NCBI GenBank assembly: GCA_030151725.1
Contig: JASLDD010000061.1
Span: 1-38,284 of the forward strand
Source of the DNA: Solirubrobacteraceae bacterium
GTDB taxonomy: Bacteria; Actinomycetota; Thermoleophilia; Solirubrobacterales; Solirubrobacteraceae
Direction of reading: 5' to 3'
Length of the DNA stretch: 38,284 bases
Below, one piece after another: positions 15,755 to 23,694 of this stretch. Each line of letters begins with the position of its first letter. The first letter of the stretch is position 1. Under the pieces are notes generated by a model. That model worked only from the letters and a program-made list of their open reading frames with translations, was not told where the DNA came from and made no database searches. The position numbers and the translations under genes were made by a program.

Positions 15755-18115
15755 TCAAACCTCCGCATTCCGCGTCCTCTTAACGCCCAGGACCTCCCGG
15801 TAGAGGGCCTCCCAGCGTGGAGCCAATGTGTCCGGGTGGTACTCGGCGACGGCCAGTGCTCCCTGCTTGCCGAGGCGCTCTCGCTCGGCGCGACTCTCGC
15901 CGAGGGCCCGCATGGCGGCCGAGAGGGCCTCTGGGTCTCGGCTCTTGAACAGCCGCCCGGTGTGCCCGTCGGCGATCACAGCCGCCGGTCCTCCCTCATC
16001 GGGCGCAATCACGGGCAGGCCGGCCGCCAGGCCCTCGAGGACCACCTGCCCAAAGGGCTCAGGGATCACAGAGGCATGGATGAGCACATCGAAGCCCGCG
16101 AGCTCCGTCCAGACGTCCTCGCGGAAGCCGCGGAACTCCACGCGTCCGTCCAGGCCGAGATGCTCCACGAGCTCGTGGAGCTCGTTTTCATAGGACTCCT
16201 CGCCGAACATCGCCGAGCCGACCACGATTGCGCGCTCGTCTCCCTGCGGAAAGGCGGCGGCGAAGGCGCGAAGGAAGAGATCCTGTCCCTTCCAAGGCGC
16301 GATTCTGCCGAGCATGCCGAACGTGATCCTGTCGGAGTCGAGCGTCCGCGGGCGGGCGGGAGCCATCACGGAGTCAGGGAGCACCGCATGGGGACGGTGA
16401 AGCGTTGCGGGCGAGAGCGTCTGCAGCGTGGCCTCGGAGTTTGCCCCCACACCGTTGGCAAGGTGGCGCACGAGCATCCTCACGAGACGCACGGCGGCCT
16501 TGGGTATGTAGTCCTCGGCGATTCGATCGCGCACGTGCCACAGCACCGGCACGCCGGCAAGCTTGGCGGCGAGGCTGCCGTATACGCCGGCCTTCAACGA
16601 GTTGGTGTGCACGAGATCGGGCCGCAGCCGGCGCAGGCGCAGCGCCAGACGTATGACGTAGGCGAGCGTGTGCAGCGCCGCCAGCGGCGAGGCGGCGCCA
16701 GGCCGCACGGTGTCACGGCGCAGATCGCGCGCTGCGCTTGAGATCGGTAGGACCTCGACCGAGATGCCCTCCTGCTGCAGGCGCTGGGCGAGCGGCCCGT
16801 CTTCACCGAGGATCACGTGTGCGTTGACAGAGCGCAGATGGGGCAACAGGCGCAACAACGCGATCTCTCCGCCGGAGAGGCGCGCGATGTGATCGAGGTA
16901 GACGACCCTCGCGCGCTCGTCGCGGGTGCCTGCGCGCAGCGATCGATATAGCTCGCGGTGCCGGCCGGCGACCTCCGGCCAGGCGAAGCCCTCGGCGTAG
17001 CGGCGGGTCTCTTCGCGTGTGGGGAGCTCGCCGGCTGCCGCCCGCGTCAGGCGCCCTGCGAGCGCCTGGGCGTCACCGGCTGCGACCACCAGGGAGGGCT
17101 CGAGCGGGGCGGCCACCTCGGGCAGGCCGCCGATGTCGCTGACCACGCTGGGCGTTCCGCATGCAGCGGCCTCGAGCACGACCAGGCCAAAGCCCTCGAA
17201 TGAGACGCTTGGAACGACAGCCACATCGGCTGCTCGATAGAGATCGATGAGCTCGCTGTCGGTGATGCGACCGAGTAGGCGCACCCCTTCGTGCTCGGCG
17301 CCGCGCGTGGCAAGCTCCTCGCGCAGGGGTCCGTCGCCGGCTATCAACAGGAGCGACCCCGCAGGCAGCTCACCGGCGATCTCCCCCCAAGCATCGAGCA
17401 GGACATCGATGCCCATGCGGGCGACCAGGCGCCGAACGCAGACCGCCACGAACGCTCCCTCGGTCACCCCCAGGCGCTCGCGCGCCGCGCCCCGCCCGCC
17501 CGGCGTGAACGCGTCGAGATCGACGCCGGGCCTAAGCACTCGGACATTCCACGGGACGATGCGGTAGCGCTCGACAAGCACCCGGCGAAAGGCGCTCGAC
17601 AGCACTACATGAGCATCGGCGCGGGCGAGCACCATGCGCTCGAGTCGGCTGCGCAGTACGAATCCCGCTCGCGAGCCGTCACCGGAGGCTAGGTGCTCAT
17701 AGGCCCAGGGGCCCTGGAAGTGATAGACCGCTCGCCTGTCCCCGCGCCCACCCAGCAGCATGGGCAATGCGGCGTAGAGGGCGAAGTGCACGTCCACGAT
17801 CTCGGCGTTGGCCATGCCCGCCCGCGCGGCGCGCCCGTAGGCCAGGAGGCGGTGCCAGAGGGGCGCCTGCTCGCGACTGACGACTGTCAGCGACGCGGGC
17901 GTGTCGGTCGCGGGGCCGAGCACGATCCCGCTGGCCTCGGGCAGCTGCTCGTAGAGGGAGCGGTAATAGCGGTCCAATCCGCCGAGGGTGGACGGGAACC
18001 AGCCCATCCCCAACATCAGCACGCGCGGCGTAGAATCCGCGTGAGAGTCCAGATGCGCAGCCTTATCTGGGTCGGGGCGGCCCTCGCCGTGGTCTTGAAA
18101 TGTCCCGACTCGCAC
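15755..18115 (-). CDS. Double glycosyltransferase: two fused GT4 domains
   Basis: This protein of about 786 residues contains two complete GT-B glycosyltransferases in tandem. The first (about 1-385) begins near RVLMLGMGWFPSTLGGLDRY and carries the donor element SFEGFGLVVLEAAACG. The second (about 395-786) begins VVYLDHIARLSGGEIALLRL and carries PEPFGQVVLEGLAAG. Each has its own acidic donor motif and Gly loop, so both may be active and could add two successive sugars. The start is uncertain. The frame is open to a TTG at 18136, but a 16-bp dyad lies in that stretch, so GTG 18115 or a GTG nearer the first strand is more likely. The gene is divergent from cysD. Confidence 0.85.
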   Translation of the reverse strand: MRVGTFQDHGEGRPDPDKAAHLDSHADSTPRVLMLGMGWFPSTLGGLDRYYRSLYEQLPEASGIVLGPATDTPASLTVVSREQAPLWHRLLAYGRAARAGMANAEIVDVHFALYAALPMLLGGRGDRRAVYHFQGPWAYEHLASGDGSRAGFVLRSRLERMVLARADAHVVLSSAFRRVLVERYRIVPWNVRVLRPGVDLDAFTPGGRGAARERLGVTEGAFVAVCVRRLVARMGIDVLLDAWGEIAGELPAGSLLLIAGDGPLREELATRGAEHEGVRLLGRITDSELIDLYRAADVAVVPSVSFEGFGLVVLEAAACGTPSVVSDIGGLPEVAAPLEPSLVVAAGDAQALAGRLTRAAAGELPTREETRRYAEGFAWPEVAGRHRELYRSLRAGTRDERARVVYLDHIARLSGGEIALLRLLPHLRSVNAHVILGEDGPLAQRLQQEGISVEVLPISSAARDLRRDTVRPGAASPLAALHTLAYVIRLALRLRRLRPDLVHTNSLKAGVYGSLAAKLAGVPVLWHVRDRIAEDYIPKAAVRLVRMLVRHLANGVGANSEATLQTLSPATLHRPHAVLPDSVMAPARPRTLDSDRITFGMLGRIAPWKGQDLFLRAFAAAFPQGDERAIVVGSAMFGEESYENELHELVEHLGLDGRVEFRGFREDVWTELAGFDVLIHASVIPEPFGQVVLEGLAAGLPVIAPDEGGPAAVIADGHTGRLFKSRDPEALSAAMRALGESRAERERLGKQGALAVAEYHPDTLAPRWEALYREVLGVKRTRNAEV

Positions 18116-18116
18116 C

Positions 18117-18132
18117 GTAATGTTCACATTAC
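18117..18132. promoter_or_regulatory. 16-bp dyad, candidate operator between glycosyltransferase and cysD
   Basis: GTAATGT, two bases, ACATTAC form a perfect inverted repeat with 7-bp arms, AT-rich against the GC-rich background. It lies 68 bases upstream of the cysD ATG and next to the divergent glycosyltransferase start. The size and symmetry fit a binding site for a dimeric helix-turn-helix repressor. Which regulator binds is unknown. Confidence 0.55.
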
Positions 18133-18200
18133 TCAAGGGGAATTGCGCGAGTTTCTGGGCGCCCGTTCCGTTTACCGTCTATCTAGTCAGACCCGCAAGG

Positions 18201-19112
18201 ATGCCAGCTACCTACCATCTCTCGCACCTACGCACGCTCGAGTCCGAGGCGATTCAAGTGATGCGCGAGGTCGTCGCCGAATTCGAGCGCCCGGTGCTGA
18301 TGTTCAGCGGCGGCAAGGACTCGATCGTGCTGCTGCGCTTGGCCGAGAAGGCATTCCGCCCGGCGCCGTTCCCGTTTCCGCTGCTACATGTGGACACGGG
18401 CCACAACTTCCCGGAGGCTATCGAGTACCGCGATCGGCGCGTGGCCGAGCTTGGCGAGCGGCTGATCGTGGCCTCTGTCGAGGACTCGATCCGCGAAGGA
18501 CGCGTGGTCGAGGAGACGGGTCCGCGCGCCTCTCGCAACGGTCTGCAGACGGTCACGCTGCTGGATGCGATCGCCGCCAACGGCTTTGACGCGGCCTTCG
18601 GTGGGGCACGCCGCGATGAGGAGCGCGCTCGGGCCAAGGAGCGCATCCTCTCCTTCCGCGACGAGTTCGGGCAGTGGGAACCGCAACGCCAGCGCCCGGA
18701 GCTGTGGGCCCTGTTCAACGGCCGTATCCACAAAGGCGAGCACGCCCGCGTGTTCCCGATCTCCAATTGGACTGAGCTCGACGTCTGGCAGTACATCTTC
18801 GAGGAGCAGTTGGAGGTTCCGTCGATCTACTTTGCGCACGAGCGCGAGGTCTTTGCCCGGGACGGCATGCTCTACGCTGTGAGTCCATTCGTCGAGTTGA
18901 TGGAAGGGGAGCAACCCTTCATGGCCAACGTGCGCTACAGGACGGTGGGGGACATGAGCTGTACCGGAGCAGTGGAGTCCGGCGCGGACACGCTGGAGGC
19001 GGTTGTGGCAGAGATTGCGGCCACGGAGATCACCGAGCGCGGGCAGACGCGTGCTGATGACCGCGCCACGGAGGCGGCGATGGAGGACCGCAAGCGCAAG
19101 GGCTACTTCTGA
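18201..19112 (+). CDS. cysD: Sulfate adenylyltransferase small subunit
   Basis: This 303-residue protein is CysD, the catalytic subunit of ATP sulfurylase, which with CysN makes adenosine 5'-phosphosulfate from ATP and sulfate. The N-terminus YHLSHLRTLESEAIQVMREV, the PP-loop motif SGGKDS (36-41), the strand PFPLLHVDTGHNF, the FGGARRDEERARAKERI segment and the terminal RKRKGYF all match the family, as does the length. The frame is open upstream to 18120, but homology places the start at ATG 18201. The stop overlaps the ATG of the fused cysN-cysC gene. A dyad at 18117-18132 may control it. There is no sulfite- or PAPS-reductase gene nearby. Confidence 0.96.
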   Translation: MPATYHLSHLRTLESEAIQVMREVVAEFERPVLMFSGGKDSIVLLRLAEKAFRPAPFPFPLLHVDTGHNFPEAIEYRDRRVAELGERLIVASVEDSIREGRVVEETGPRASRNGLQTVTLLDAIAANGFDAAFGGARRDEERARAKERILSFRDEFGQWEPQRQRPELWALFNGRIHKGEHARVFPISNWTELDVWQYIFEEQLEVPSIYFAHEREVFARDGMLYAVSPFVELMEGEQPFMANVRYRTVGDMSCTGAVESGADTLEAVVAEIAATEITERGQTRADDRATEAAMEDRKRKGYF

Positions 19113-21130
19113 TGTCCACTCCGATCGACTCATCCGACGCGCTGGCGAACGGCAATGGCAACGGCAAGGTGGCCGCTCCGGCGGCCTTGGCGCGCGAGAG
19201 CGCGGGCGCCCAAGAGGCGTTCAAGCGGCTCACCGAGCGCCCCGCCGACCTGCTGCGCTTTGCAACTGCCGGGTCGGTCGACGACGGCAAGAGCACGCTG
19301 ATCGGGCGTCTGCTCTATGACTCCAAACAGGTGCTCACCGACCAGCTGGCCCACGTCGAGCAGACGAGCCAGCGCATGGGCCACGACTTCCTTGACCTGT
19401 CGCTGCTGACCGACGGATTGCGCGCCGAGCGCGAGCAGGGGATCACGATCGACGTCGCCTACCGCTACTTCGCGACCGCGCAGCGACGTTTCATCATCGC
19501 CGACACACCCGGGCACGAGCAGTACACGCGCAACATGGTCACAGGCGCCTCCACGGCCGATCTGGCGATCGTGCTGATCGACGCGCGCAAGGGCGTGATC
19601 GCGCAGTCCAAGCGCCACGCGTTCATCAGCTCGCTGCTGGGGATCCCGCACGTGGTGGTGTGCGTCAACAAGATGGACCTCGTGGACTACGACCAGGAGG
19701 TCTTCGACGCGATCGTCGAGGACTTCGACACCTTTGGTGCACGCTTGGAGCTGCCGGATGTGACGTTCATCCCGATCTCGGCTCTGCTGGGCGACAACGT
19801 GGTCGACCGCTCGGAGGCGATGCCCTGGTATCAGGGGCCGCCGCTGCTCTACCACCTCGAGCACGTGCACATCGCCTCCGATCGCAACCTGATCGATGTG
19901 CGCTTCCCGGTGCAGTGGGTGATCCGCCCGCCGTCGAGCAGCGTGGCCGACTACCGCGCCTACGCGGGCCAGGTGGCCGGAGGGGTGATGCGCCCGGGCG
20001 ATGAGGTGGTGGTGCTGCCGAGCGGACAGCACTCCACGATCGCGGGCATCGACACGTTCGACGGGCCGGTCGAGGAGGCGTTCCCGCCGATGTCGGTGGC
20101 GTTGCGGCTCACCGACGAGATCGATGTCGGACGCGGCAGCACGATCGTGCGCAAGCAGAACCAGCCCACGGTCTCCACAAGCTTCGAGTGCCTGGTGTGC
20201 TGGATGTCGGAGGAGCCGTTGAACCCGCGCAGGCGCTATCTGGTCAAGCACACTACGCGAACGGCGATGGTGGCCGGGGTGGACGTTCGCTACCGCATCG
20301 ACGTGGAGAGCCTGCGCCGCGACGATGACGTGACATCGCTGGAGCTCAACGACTTGGCGCGCGTCCACATGCGCCTCAGCGCGCCGCTCGTGTTCGATTC
20401 CTACAGGCGCAACCGTGTGACCGGGAGCCTGATCGTGATCGACGAGGCGACCAACGAAACGGTGGCCGCAGGCGTGATCTTGGACACGGAGGTCGAGGAG
20501 CTCGATGAGGAGCCCAAGAGCGAGCGCAGCCCCAACGTCCGCTGGCAGGGAACGCGGATGACGCGGGAGCGGCGCTGGAGCACGCTCGGCAACTCCGGTG
20601 CGACGCTATGGTTCACGGGCCTTCCGGGCGCGGGCAAGTCGACGGTTGCGGCGGCCGTCGAGGAGCGTCTGATCGGCTTGGGCCAGCCGGCGTTCCTGCT
20701 CGACGGCGACAACCTCCGTCATGGCCTGAACGGCGATCTCGGCTTCGACGAGCACGCGCGACGCGAGAACGTGCGCCGCACGGCCCATGTGGCAAGCCTG
20801 CTGGCGGAGTCCGGCACGATCGCCCTGGTGAGCCTCGTGAGCCCATATGCTGCCGACCGCCAGGCGGCCGCGGAGCTGCATGGCAAGAGCGAGTTGGGCT
20901 TCCTCGAGATCTTCGTCAACACCTCACTCGAGCTGTGCGAGCAGCGCGACCCCAAGGGCCTTTACGCGCGCGCCCGCTCCGGCGAGCTGGCGGGTCTCAC
21001 GGGTGTCGGGGCGCCGTATGAGGCCCCGGCCGATGCCGACCTGGTGCTCTCAAGCCACGAAGAAACGGTCGAGCAGGAGGTCGAGCGCGTGATCGAGCTG
21101 CTCGTCGCTCGCGGGCTGCTCCCCTCCTGA
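19112..21130 (+). CDS. cysNC: Bifunctional sulfate adenylyltransferase GTPase subunit / APS kinase
   Basis: This 672-residue fusion joins CysN (GTPase that drives ATP sulfurylase) to CysC (APS kinase), the NodQ-type arrangement, so APS made with CysD is directly phosphorylated to PAPS. The GTPase part shows GSVDDGKS (54-61), DTPGHEQY (131-138) and NKMD (186-189). The kinase part, from about residue 485, shows GLPGAGKST (503-511) and DGDNLRHGLNGDLGF. The first 45 residues form a low-complexity Gly/Asn/Ala extension. ATG 19112 overlaps the cysD stop. The product PAPS is the co-substrate of all seven sulfotransferases in this window, which gives the pair its role here. Confidence 0.96.
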   Translation: MSTPIDSSDALANGNGNGKVAAPAALARESAGAQEAFKRLTERPADLLRFATAGSVDDGKSTLIGRLLYDSKQVLTDQLAHVEQTSQRMGHDFLDLSLLTDGLRAEREQGITIDVAYRYFATAQRRFIIADTPGHEQYTRNMVTGASTADLAIVLIDARKGVIAQSKRHAFISSLLGIPHVVVCVNKMDLVDYDQEVFDAIVEDFDTFGARLELPDVTFIPISALLGDNVVDRSEAMPWYQGPPLLYHLEHVHIASDRNLIDVRFPVQWVIRPPSSSVADYRAYAGQVAGGVMRPGDEVVVLPSGQHSTIAGIDTFDGPVEEAFPPMSVALRLTDEIDVGRGSTIVRKQNQPTVSTSFECLVCWMSEEPLNPRRRYLVKHTTRTAMVAGVDVRYRIDVESLRRDDDVTSLELNDLARVHMRLSAPLVFDSYRRNRVTGSLIVIDEATNETVAAGVILDTEVEELDEEPKSERSPNVRWQGTRMTRERRWSTLGNSGATLWFTGLPGAGKSTVAAAVEERLIGLGQPAFLLDGDNLRHGLNGDLGFDEHARRENVRRTAHVASLLAESGTIALVSLVSPYAADRQAAAELHGKSELGFLEIFVNTSLELCEQRDPKGLYARARSGELAGLTGVGAPYEAPADADLVLSSHEETVEQEVERVIELLVARGLLPS

Positions 21131-21161
21131 TCCAGACCCCCGCGGGCCGCACAGCGAACGT

Positions 21162-22184
21162 CTAGTGCGTCTTCTTGCCCTTTGCGGCTGCTGCGGCGAG
21201 CACGACCGTGGAGCTCGATCCTGAGGTCAGGGGCCCTTTCTTGACTTCTACGTATGCGCGGTAGTGTCCGCCCCGGCGGACTTCTACGACGGCGCTGAAG
21301 CGCGAAAAGCTCTTGGTGGCGTGCTTGACGGCGGTACTGAACTGCGTGCCGTACTTGACGGTTTTTTCCGATTTGCCCGTCGGGCGCACGGGCTTGCGCA
21401 GCTGGAAGAAGACCCGCGTGCCGGCGTGTGCTGGTGTGATCGTGCCGAAGAGGCGCACGAGGCCTTTGTGGGCGGACGTGCGGACCTTGAGCGTCACGCG
21501 CACGGCCACCTGCTCGGTCACTACCGGGCTGTACAGCGGTCGTGGATCGAGCGTCGCGACGCGGAACTGCGTGCTCGATGCGAGCGCGGGGACGCGGAAG
21601 AGGAATGTCCCCGTGGGTCCCGTGACGATCGGCAGCCCGACTGCCACGAACGACGTGAGGAACGGATACGGGCTCTCCTGCAGCTGGATCTTGCGATTGG
21701 CGTTGCCGGTTCCGGCGAGTGTGCCGGAGATCGTGGTCGTGGTTCCGAACACGCTCGGCTCCGTGGGCTTGACGATGCTGAACTTGGACTTCAGCTTCTT
21801 GACCGTGTAGAGGCGATCCTTGCCCATCGAGGTCCCCGCCAGGCTGGTTGCCACGAGGCGGTAGTGGTATCCGACCAGCAGCCCTGTGACGGTCTGGCCG
21901 ACCTTCACGCGGGTCGTTCCCGGCGGCAGGCTCACGGCGGTGGTCTGTGAGCCGTAGGCGAGCGTAGGCCCGTATTGGAAGTAGTAGCTCGCGGTCTGGG
22001 TGCCCGGGACGACGGTGCCGTCGAGCTCGGCCGTGGAGCCGCGTACGTGGGTCACGGAACCGGTCTTGGCAACGGGTTTGCCCGAGCCCTTGGCGCTTGC
22101 GCTCACGGTGACGTAAGAGAAGGCCGTGGCGGCGCAGGCGATCGCTGCGAGTAGCGCTCGGGTGCTGATCGTCGATCTTCTCAT
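21162..22184 (-). CDS. Secreted Ig/fibronectin-like repeat protein
   Basis: This 340-residue protein has an N-terminal signal peptide (MRRSTISTRALLAAIACAAT onward, Ala-rich core, cleavage near SASA) and then beta-strand-rich repeats: a fibronectin-like module with YYFQYGPTLAYGSQT (a pattern common in actinobacterial surface proteins), then Ig-like modules with ISGTLAGTG and FGTITPAHAGTRVFF. The tail is Lys/Ala-rich (AAAAAKGKKTH). ATG 22184 is preferred because purine-rich AAGGA lies just before it; a TTG at 22214 is an alternative. The protein is likely displayed on the cell surface. It follows the PAPS genes in convergent orientation and resembles the protein at 14255. Confidence 0.72.
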   Translation of the reverse strand: MRRSTISTRALLAAIACAATAFSYVTVSASAKGSGKPVAKTGSVTHVRGSTAELDGTVVPGTQTASYYFQYGPTLAYGSQTTAVSLPPGTTRVKVGQTVTGLLVGYHYRLVATSLAGTSMGKDRLYTVKKLKSKFSIVKPTEPSVFGTTTTISGTLAGTGNANRKIQLQESPYPFLTSFVAVGLPIVTGPTGTFLFRVPALASSTQFRVATLDPRPLYSPVVTEQVAVRVTLKVRTSAHKGLVRLFGTITPAHAGTRVFFQLRKPVRPTGKSEKTVKYGTQFSTAVKHATKSFSRFSAVVEVRRGGHYRAYVEVKKGPLTSGSSSTVVLAAAAAKGKKTH

Positions 22185-22459
22185 TGCGTCCTTGCTTCCT
22201 CTCCTAGGTGTCAACAGCTTGGCGGCGTCGCTGTGTGGGCTGTCGGTTGCAACACGCGGATGACGTAGGGGATTCGGTTGGCGTCAGGCGGGTAACACAC
22301 ATCTATGCGCGTGTATCCCCAGGAAAGGGTAGCCGAAGGGTTGACTGCAGCCCCACGGTGGGCGGGGGTGCCTTGCAACGGACGGTGCCCCTGTGACTTC
22401 CATAAACCTGGTATATTTAGTGAGGAATTGCTCTCCCCCCGACTTCTGGAGCCCTTCCC
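22185..22459. other. Intergenic region between divergent genes
   Basis: This 275-base region separates the secreted Ig-like gene (minus) from a small membrane protein gene (plus). I see no convincing coding frame. It contains purine-rich ribosome-binding sequence for the minus-strand gene near 22190-22205 and an AT-rich stretch around 22400-22420 with a possible -10 box for the plus-strand gene. No repeat or RNA gene was recognised. Confidence 0.5.
22412..22417 (+). promoter_or_regulatory. Candidate -10 box of the small membrane protein gene
   Basis: TATATT stands out in the GC-rich surroundings about 45 bases before the ATG at 22460. The -35 region is weak (CTGTGA or TGTGAC at short spacing). 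Confidence 0.35.
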
Positions 22460-22645
22460 ATGGCCCTGATACCCATCTTGCTCGGCTGGTTCTTGATCCT
22501 CTCGATCGTGCTCGGCCTGTGCGTGGTTGCCAGTCTCGGCGACCGCGACCAGGCCCGTGCGGAGCGCTCATCGCGTCCCCGCCGCATGGCGAGTGAGGAG
22601 CACGGCCAGGTGGTGGAGCACCTGTTCGCGCACAAAGCCGCATAG
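22460..22645 (+). CDS. Small single-helix membrane protein
   Basis: This 61-residue protein starts with a hydrophobic segment of about 24 residues (ALIPILLGWFLILSIVLGLC), one membrane helix, followed by a charged cytoplasmic tail rich in Arg, Asp, Glu and His. A GGAG lies ten bases before the ATG. I do not recognise a family. It precedes the zinc-ribbon gene cluster on the same strand, so it could be part of the same membrane complex, but there is a gap of 116 bases before the next gene. Small and unsupported by homology, but the AT-rich promoter-like region, the ribosome-binding site and the clean helix-tail layout favour a real gene. Confidence 0.55.
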   Translation: MALIPILLGWFLILSIVLGLCVVASLGDRDQARAERSSRPRRMASEEHGQVVEHLFAHKAA

Positions 22646-22761
22646 CAGCAGCGGCTTCACAAAATCATCACGCCACACCAGCCGCGTACGTTGACGATGT
22701 AGGGGAGCGCATGAGCGCTCGTCTCGTCCTGCTCCGATATCGTCATAGAAGGTAGGTCCCA

Positions 22762-23634
22762 CTGTCTACTGAATCGATCGCAGGCTCTCTGGCCGCCCCA
22801 GGCTTCGATGCCGGCCCCCGGTGCCCTGCGTGTCAGGCGCCGCTGGCCGGCGATCAGCGCTACTGCCTGGAGTGCGGCGAGCGCCAGATCGGCCACAGCG
22901 AGCTGCTCTACGGCCGCGCGCCGAGCACGGAGCGCACACCGGCCATGGCCGCTCCCCCGGCGCCTGCGCTCCCGCCGCCGTCCTCGGAGGGTCCCATGGG
23001 ACGCAATGGCACCCTGACCGTGATCGCGGGGGTGGGTGTGCTGCTGCTGGCAATGGGCGTGGGAGTCCTGATCGGGCGCGCGGGCTCCGGCTCAGGCAAG
23101 CAAGCGACCCCGGCTGCCCAGGTGATCACAGTCTCCTCGCCTTCGAGCGCTGGCACTTCTCCTGCGTCGAGCGAACCGTCGTTCAGCGGCGACTGGCCGG
23201 TGGGCACGAGCGGATACACGGTGCAACTGCAGACGCTGCCCACCGCAGGCACGGCGCTGAGCGCGGTGGAAGCTGCCAAGTCGGCTGCCACATCTAAGGG
23301 CGCCAAGGGCGTGGGCGTTCTGAAGTCCGATGAATTCACCAGCCTCAGCGCCGGCAGCTATGTGATCTACGCCGGTGTCGATCACAGTCGCGCCGCCGCA
23401 GAGAAGACGCTTCAGTCGCTCAAGAAGAGCTTTCCGGCGGCAAAGGTGGTCAGGGTGGCCAACGGATCCTCGGGCTCATCCACGGGGAGCTCCGGATCCT
23501 CGGCAGCTTCCAAGGTCGGCTCCAGCGAGAGTCATCCCGCTCCGCCGTCGGTCCTTGAAGGCCTCAAAGGCACCAAAGGCAAGAGCTATGAGGAAAAGTC
23601 CAAGAACCTGCCCGACGTCGTCTCGACAGGCTAG
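22762..23634 (+). CDS. Zinc-ribbon membrane protein with SPOR-like C-terminal domain (unusual start)
   Basis: The frame encodes a zinc ribbon (CPAC-X14-CLEC, about residues 22-40), a Pro/Ala linker, one membrane helix (TLTVIAGVGVLLLAMGVGVL, about 82-101), a Ser/Gly-rich linker, and a domain that resembles SPOR peptidoglycan-binding repeats (YTVQLQTLP ... SYVIYAGVDHSRAAAEKTLQ, about 153-232), then a Ser-rich tail. The first ATG in frame (22945) lies after the zinc ribbon and would delete it, yet the ribbon is almost identical to that of the gene at 24087. No ATG, GTG or TTG exists between the in-frame TAG at 22753-22755 and the ribbon. CTG at 22762, preceded by AAGGTAGG, is the best candidate. 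Function unknown; likely wall-facing with a cytoplasmic ribbon. Confidence 0.65.
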   Translation: MSTESIAGSLAAPGFDAGPRCPACQAPLAGDQRYCLECGERQIGHSELLYGRAPSTERTPAMAAPPAPALPPPSSEGPMGRNGTLTVIAGVGVLLLAMGVGVLIGRAGSGSGKQATPAAQVITVSSPSSAGTSPASSEPSFSGDWPVGTSGYTVQLQTLPTAGTALSAVEAAKSAATSKGAKGVGVLKSDEFTSLSAGSYVIYAGVDHSRAAAEKTLQSLKKSFPAAKVVRVANGSSGSSTGSSGSSAASKVGSSESHPAPPSVLEGLKGTKGKSYEEKSKNLPDVVSTG

Positions 23635-23688
23635 ATGGCCCTCCGCACCCCCAGACGACGGCACACCCCCGTGCAATCAACCATCTAG
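23631..23688. repeat. Inverted repeat between zinc-ribbon genes
   Basis: CTAGATGG (23631-23638) and CCATCTAG (23681-23688) are perfect inverted copies, extended by three more pairs with a one-base bulge. They enclose a 42-base C-rich loop with a small internal GCAC/GTGC hairpin. The first arm contains the stop codon of the upstream gene. It could be an RNA processing or attenuation structure; there is no T-tract. Confidence 0.4.
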
Positions 23689-23694
23689 GCCTGC

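Noticed and set aside
19130..20368. Open frame of 412 codons on the minus strand
   Set aside because: Antisense to cysN-cysC, which is certain by its GTPase motifs.
22209..22214. TTGACA on the minus strand before the Ig-like gene
   Set aside because: It is too close to the start codon and no -10 box follows at the right distance.
22284..22643. Open frame of 119 codons on the minus strand opposite the small membrane protein
   Set aside because: Arg/Gly/Pro-rich with no motif; the plus-strand frame has a ribosome-binding site and a clean membrane helix.
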